Shown here: piece by piece, positions 33,574 to 35,233 of the stretch
How positions within the stretch are numbered: position 1 is the first letter of the stretch
Layout of the letters: every line of letters starts with the position of its first letter
NCBI GenBank assembly: GCA_937941095.1
Contig: CALDYJ010000011.1
Span: 1 to 35,233 of the forward strand
DNA length: 35,233 nucleotides
Direction of reading: 5' to 3'
Origin: an uncultured Saprospiraceae bacterium
GTDB lineage: Bacteria > Bacteroidota > Bacteroidia > Chitinophagales > Saprospiraceae
The notes under the pieces: generated by a model
What the model saw: the letters and a program-made list of their open reading frames with translations, nothing else
Databases searched by the model: none
What the model was told of the DNA's origin: nothing
Program-made: the position numbers and the translations under genes

Positions 33574-35233
33574 ATGTCCAGAACTTGTTTGAACATATTG
33601 TTCCTTACGCTGCTTTTGCCTATTAGCATTCTTGGCCAAGAATGTGGATGCATCGATTGTCCTGCTGAAATTCCTGATAATGACACTGTAGAGCTCACGT
33701 TTCGTGTAAATAATGCGTCCAATAATGATTTATCTAATGCAGATCAAGGAGTCTGTGAAGTTTTTGTCCAATTCAAGCATTTGTATGTTGGAGACCTTAC
33801 AATGGATTTAATTTCACCTGCTGGGCAAACTGTTAGGTTGGTAGGACCTTCAGGTCAATCAACTCCAACATTGTTAGGGTCATTTAATTTAACTTTTATT
33901 CCCTGTTCCCAAACTGCTATCCCTGACAATGGAATGCCCTCAGCTTGGGACAATGAATCTGTTACTCAATTTGGAGTTTATAATGGATCTTATTATCCAA
34001 ATCAAGGTTGTTTAGAAAACTTCAACACAGGTGCGGTTGTAGGAGATTGGAAGTTATTGGTTGAAGATCATGAACCAATTGATGCAGGCGACTTGTTGCA
34101 ATTTGAAATTCTTTTTTGCGAAGATGATGGAATTAATTGCTGTAGAGCAAATGCAGGAACCCTGATTGAAGAAGTTTCTGCTTGTCAAGGAAGCTCTCTT
34201 TTAGACATAACACCTGAACCAAGTTTTGTAGGTTTTGTACCTCATCAGAATTTTTATGGTTACACTTATTTGATTACGCAAAATAGCTTAATCATGGAGG
34301 TCAGTCAAAACCCAAATTTGATTGCTTATCCAGCTGGTGAATATACTATATGTGGTATGTCTTATGACCTGGTTGAATTACCATTAATCCCTCCAGGCGT
34401 TTTAAATGTAGATGTCTTAAGAAATGAATTAAATGGAAATAACCCACTGTTTTGTGGAGAGATTACAGAAGATTGTATTGAAGTTTCTATAGCTGATCCA
34501 CCTCCTTTGGTAAATAGCCAAGCCGTTTTGTGTCCAGGTGATAGCATAGAATTTGGCGAACAAGTTATACACGCTGGTGGTTCATTTAACGAGACATTCA
34601 CAACACTGTTTGGTTGTGATAGCATGGTTCAATTATTAGTGGTAGAAGTCCAAAGCGATACGATGTATTTTGAAGACACTTCATGTAACATAAACGAAGT
34701 TGGACAAGACACTCTTTTTTTTAGCAATTCAAATGGTTGTGATAGTCTAATCATTACAACGATAAGTCTTGAAAATGCTGATACCACAATGACAGTATCA
34801 AATACTTGCGATTTAGCTTTTGAAGGGCAGTATGACACTTTGGTGTACAGTACAGATTTTTGCGATTCAGTGGTTGTTGTTTCTTTCAATGTAACTCCAA
34901 TTGATACTGTTTTTTTAGGAGATCAATCTTGTAATCTTGATGAGGTTGGAAATGATACGCTTCATTATACAACGCTTCAAAATTGCGACAGTATTGTTGT
35001 TACAAGCATAGCATTGTTGCTGAACGATACGACCTATGCAACTGATACTACATGCGATCCATTAGCGGCAGGAGAGACAATAGAAACATATGCTGGGACA
35101 AATTGTGATAGCATCGTAATTACGACAGTAGAATTAATATTAAACGATACGACCTATGCAACTGATACTACATGCGATCCATTAGCGGCAGGAGAGACAA
35201 TAGAAACATATGCTGGGACGAATTGTGATAGCA
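33574..35233 (+). CDS. Secreted protein with proprotein-convertase P-like domain and cysteine-rich tandem repeats, 5' part
   Basis: From ATG at 33574 the frame is open for 553 codons to the window edge, so the 3' end is missing. Residues 1-21 are a signal peptide (cleavage near ISILGQ). Residues about 30-185 form a P-domain like that of proprotein convertases: VGDLTMDLISPAGQTVRLVG, then VVGDWKLLVEDHEPIDAGDLLQFEI. No protease domain precedes it. A middle region (about 185-355) has spaced cysteines. From about 359 (base 34648) some five units of about 40 residues follow, each with a DTxxxxDxxC start and an xCDSxVVT end, two cysteines per unit. The last two units are nearly identical at DNA level. 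Proteins of this look in Saprospiria usually end with a T9SS or gliding-motility C-terminal domain, which cannot be seen here. Likely a surface adhesin. Confidence 0.75.
   Translation, partial: MSRTCLNILFLTLLLPISILGQECGCIDCPAEIPDNDTVELTFRVNNASNNDLSNADQGVCEVFVQFKHLYVGDLTMDLISPAGQTVRLVGPSGQSTPTLLGSFNLTFIPCSQTAIPDNGMPSAWDNESVTQFGVYNGSYYPNQGCLENFNTGAVVGDWKLLVEDHEPIDAGDLLQFEILFCEDDGINCCRANAGTLIEEVSACQGSSLLDITPEPSFVGFVPHQNFYGYTYLITQNSLIMEVSQNPNLIAYPAGEYTICGMSYDLVELPLIPPGVLNVDVLRNELNGNNPLFCGEITEDCIEVSIADPPPLVNSQAVLCPGDSIEFGEQVIHAGGSFNETFTTLFGCDSMVQLLVVEVQSDTMYFEDTSCNINEVGQDTLFFSNSNGCDSLIITTISLENADTTMTVSNTCDLAFEGQYDTLVYSTDFCDSVVVVSFNVTPIDTVFLGDQSCNLDEVGNDTLHYTTLQNCDSIVVTSIALLLNDTTYATDTTCDPLAAGETIETYAGTNCDSIVITTVELILNDTTYATDTTCDPLAAGETIETYAGTNCDS
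35023..35233. repeat. 120-base in-frame tandem repeat, running off the window
   Basis: Bases 35023-35113 and 35143-35233 are identical in 90 of 91 positions with a period of exactly 120 bases (40 codons). The one difference is A35100 versus G35220, a silent threonine change. Earlier units of the same protein (34648-35022) are alike only at protein level. The near-identity means a recent duplication, and the array continues beyond the window. Confidence 0.9.

Noticed and set aside
34648..35233. CRISPR array
   Set aside because: The repeats are 120 bases, in frame and without spacers; they code for a protein repeat.
1..35233. Defence island, prophage or transposon
   Set aside because: I saw no transposase, integrase, restriction, toxin-antitoxin or phage structural genes; the exonuclease-like gene belongs to the hem operon.

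Overview
The window looks like a piece of a Bacteroidota chromosome, most likely from the Saprospiria or a close lineage. The reasons are: low GC; very weak Shine-Dalgarno signals; Bacteroidota-type promoter boxes (TAnnTTTG, once with a TTTG box 19 bases upstream); a fused lpxC/fabZ gene; a giant HYR-like repeat protein ending in a type IX secretion (T9SS) sorting domain; and lipid A genes of the usual Bacteroidota layout. The taxon is inferred from gene content only. I recognise no rRNA, tRNA, CRISPR array, transposase or prophage gene. No gap between genes exceeds about 220 bases; the longest (4763-4971, 12670-12888, 33358-33573) are described in the entries beside them.

Layout. 1-1733 (minus): the start of a secreted LamG-domain protein, a 28-residue membrane peptide, and a DUF2157 membrane protein. 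1865-4762 (plus): a polyprenyl-phosphate glycosyltransferase followed by a GT-C glycosyltransferase with TPR repeats, a plausible protein O-glycosylation pair. 4972-7184 (minus): a haem operon hemC - degenerate DEDD exonuclease - hemD. 7212-11193 (plus): lpxD, lpxC/fabZ, lpxA and a lone ABC ATPase. 11188-12669 (minus): a MerR regulator and a membrane-anchored M23 peptidase, with a strong terminator between them. 12889-16241 (plus): alaS with a structured leader, then an orphan ParA ATPase. 16261-19578 (minus): an AlkC-like DNA glycosylase and a large M14 metallopeptidase. 19698-25016 (minus): a 1772-residue HYR/dockerin/T9SS surface protein. 25185-28850 (plus): a four-gene envelope-glycan cassette. 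28915-33357 (minus): an M23 peptidase, a 970-residue secreted protein of unknown family, and a small outer-membrane barrel. 33574-end (plus): the 5' part of a secreted cysteine-repeat protein that runs off the window inside a nearly perfect 120-base tandem repeat.

Taken together this is mostly core envelope biology: lipid A, murein hydrolysis, surface glycans, protein glycosylation and T9SS-secreted adhesin-like proteins, mixed with haem synthesis, tRNA charging and DNA repair. I see no classical defence or mobile system. The observations most worth following are: the exonuclease-like protein that has lost two catalytic acids but remains translationally coupled to hemD; the lone ABC ATPase lacking the usual Q-loop and H-loop residues; the 28-residue peptide overlapping the DUF2157 gene; the GT2/GT-C pair; the alaS leader hairpin; a hairpin beside the start codon of the unknown 970-residue protein; and the hairpin that contains both stop codons of two convergent genes.
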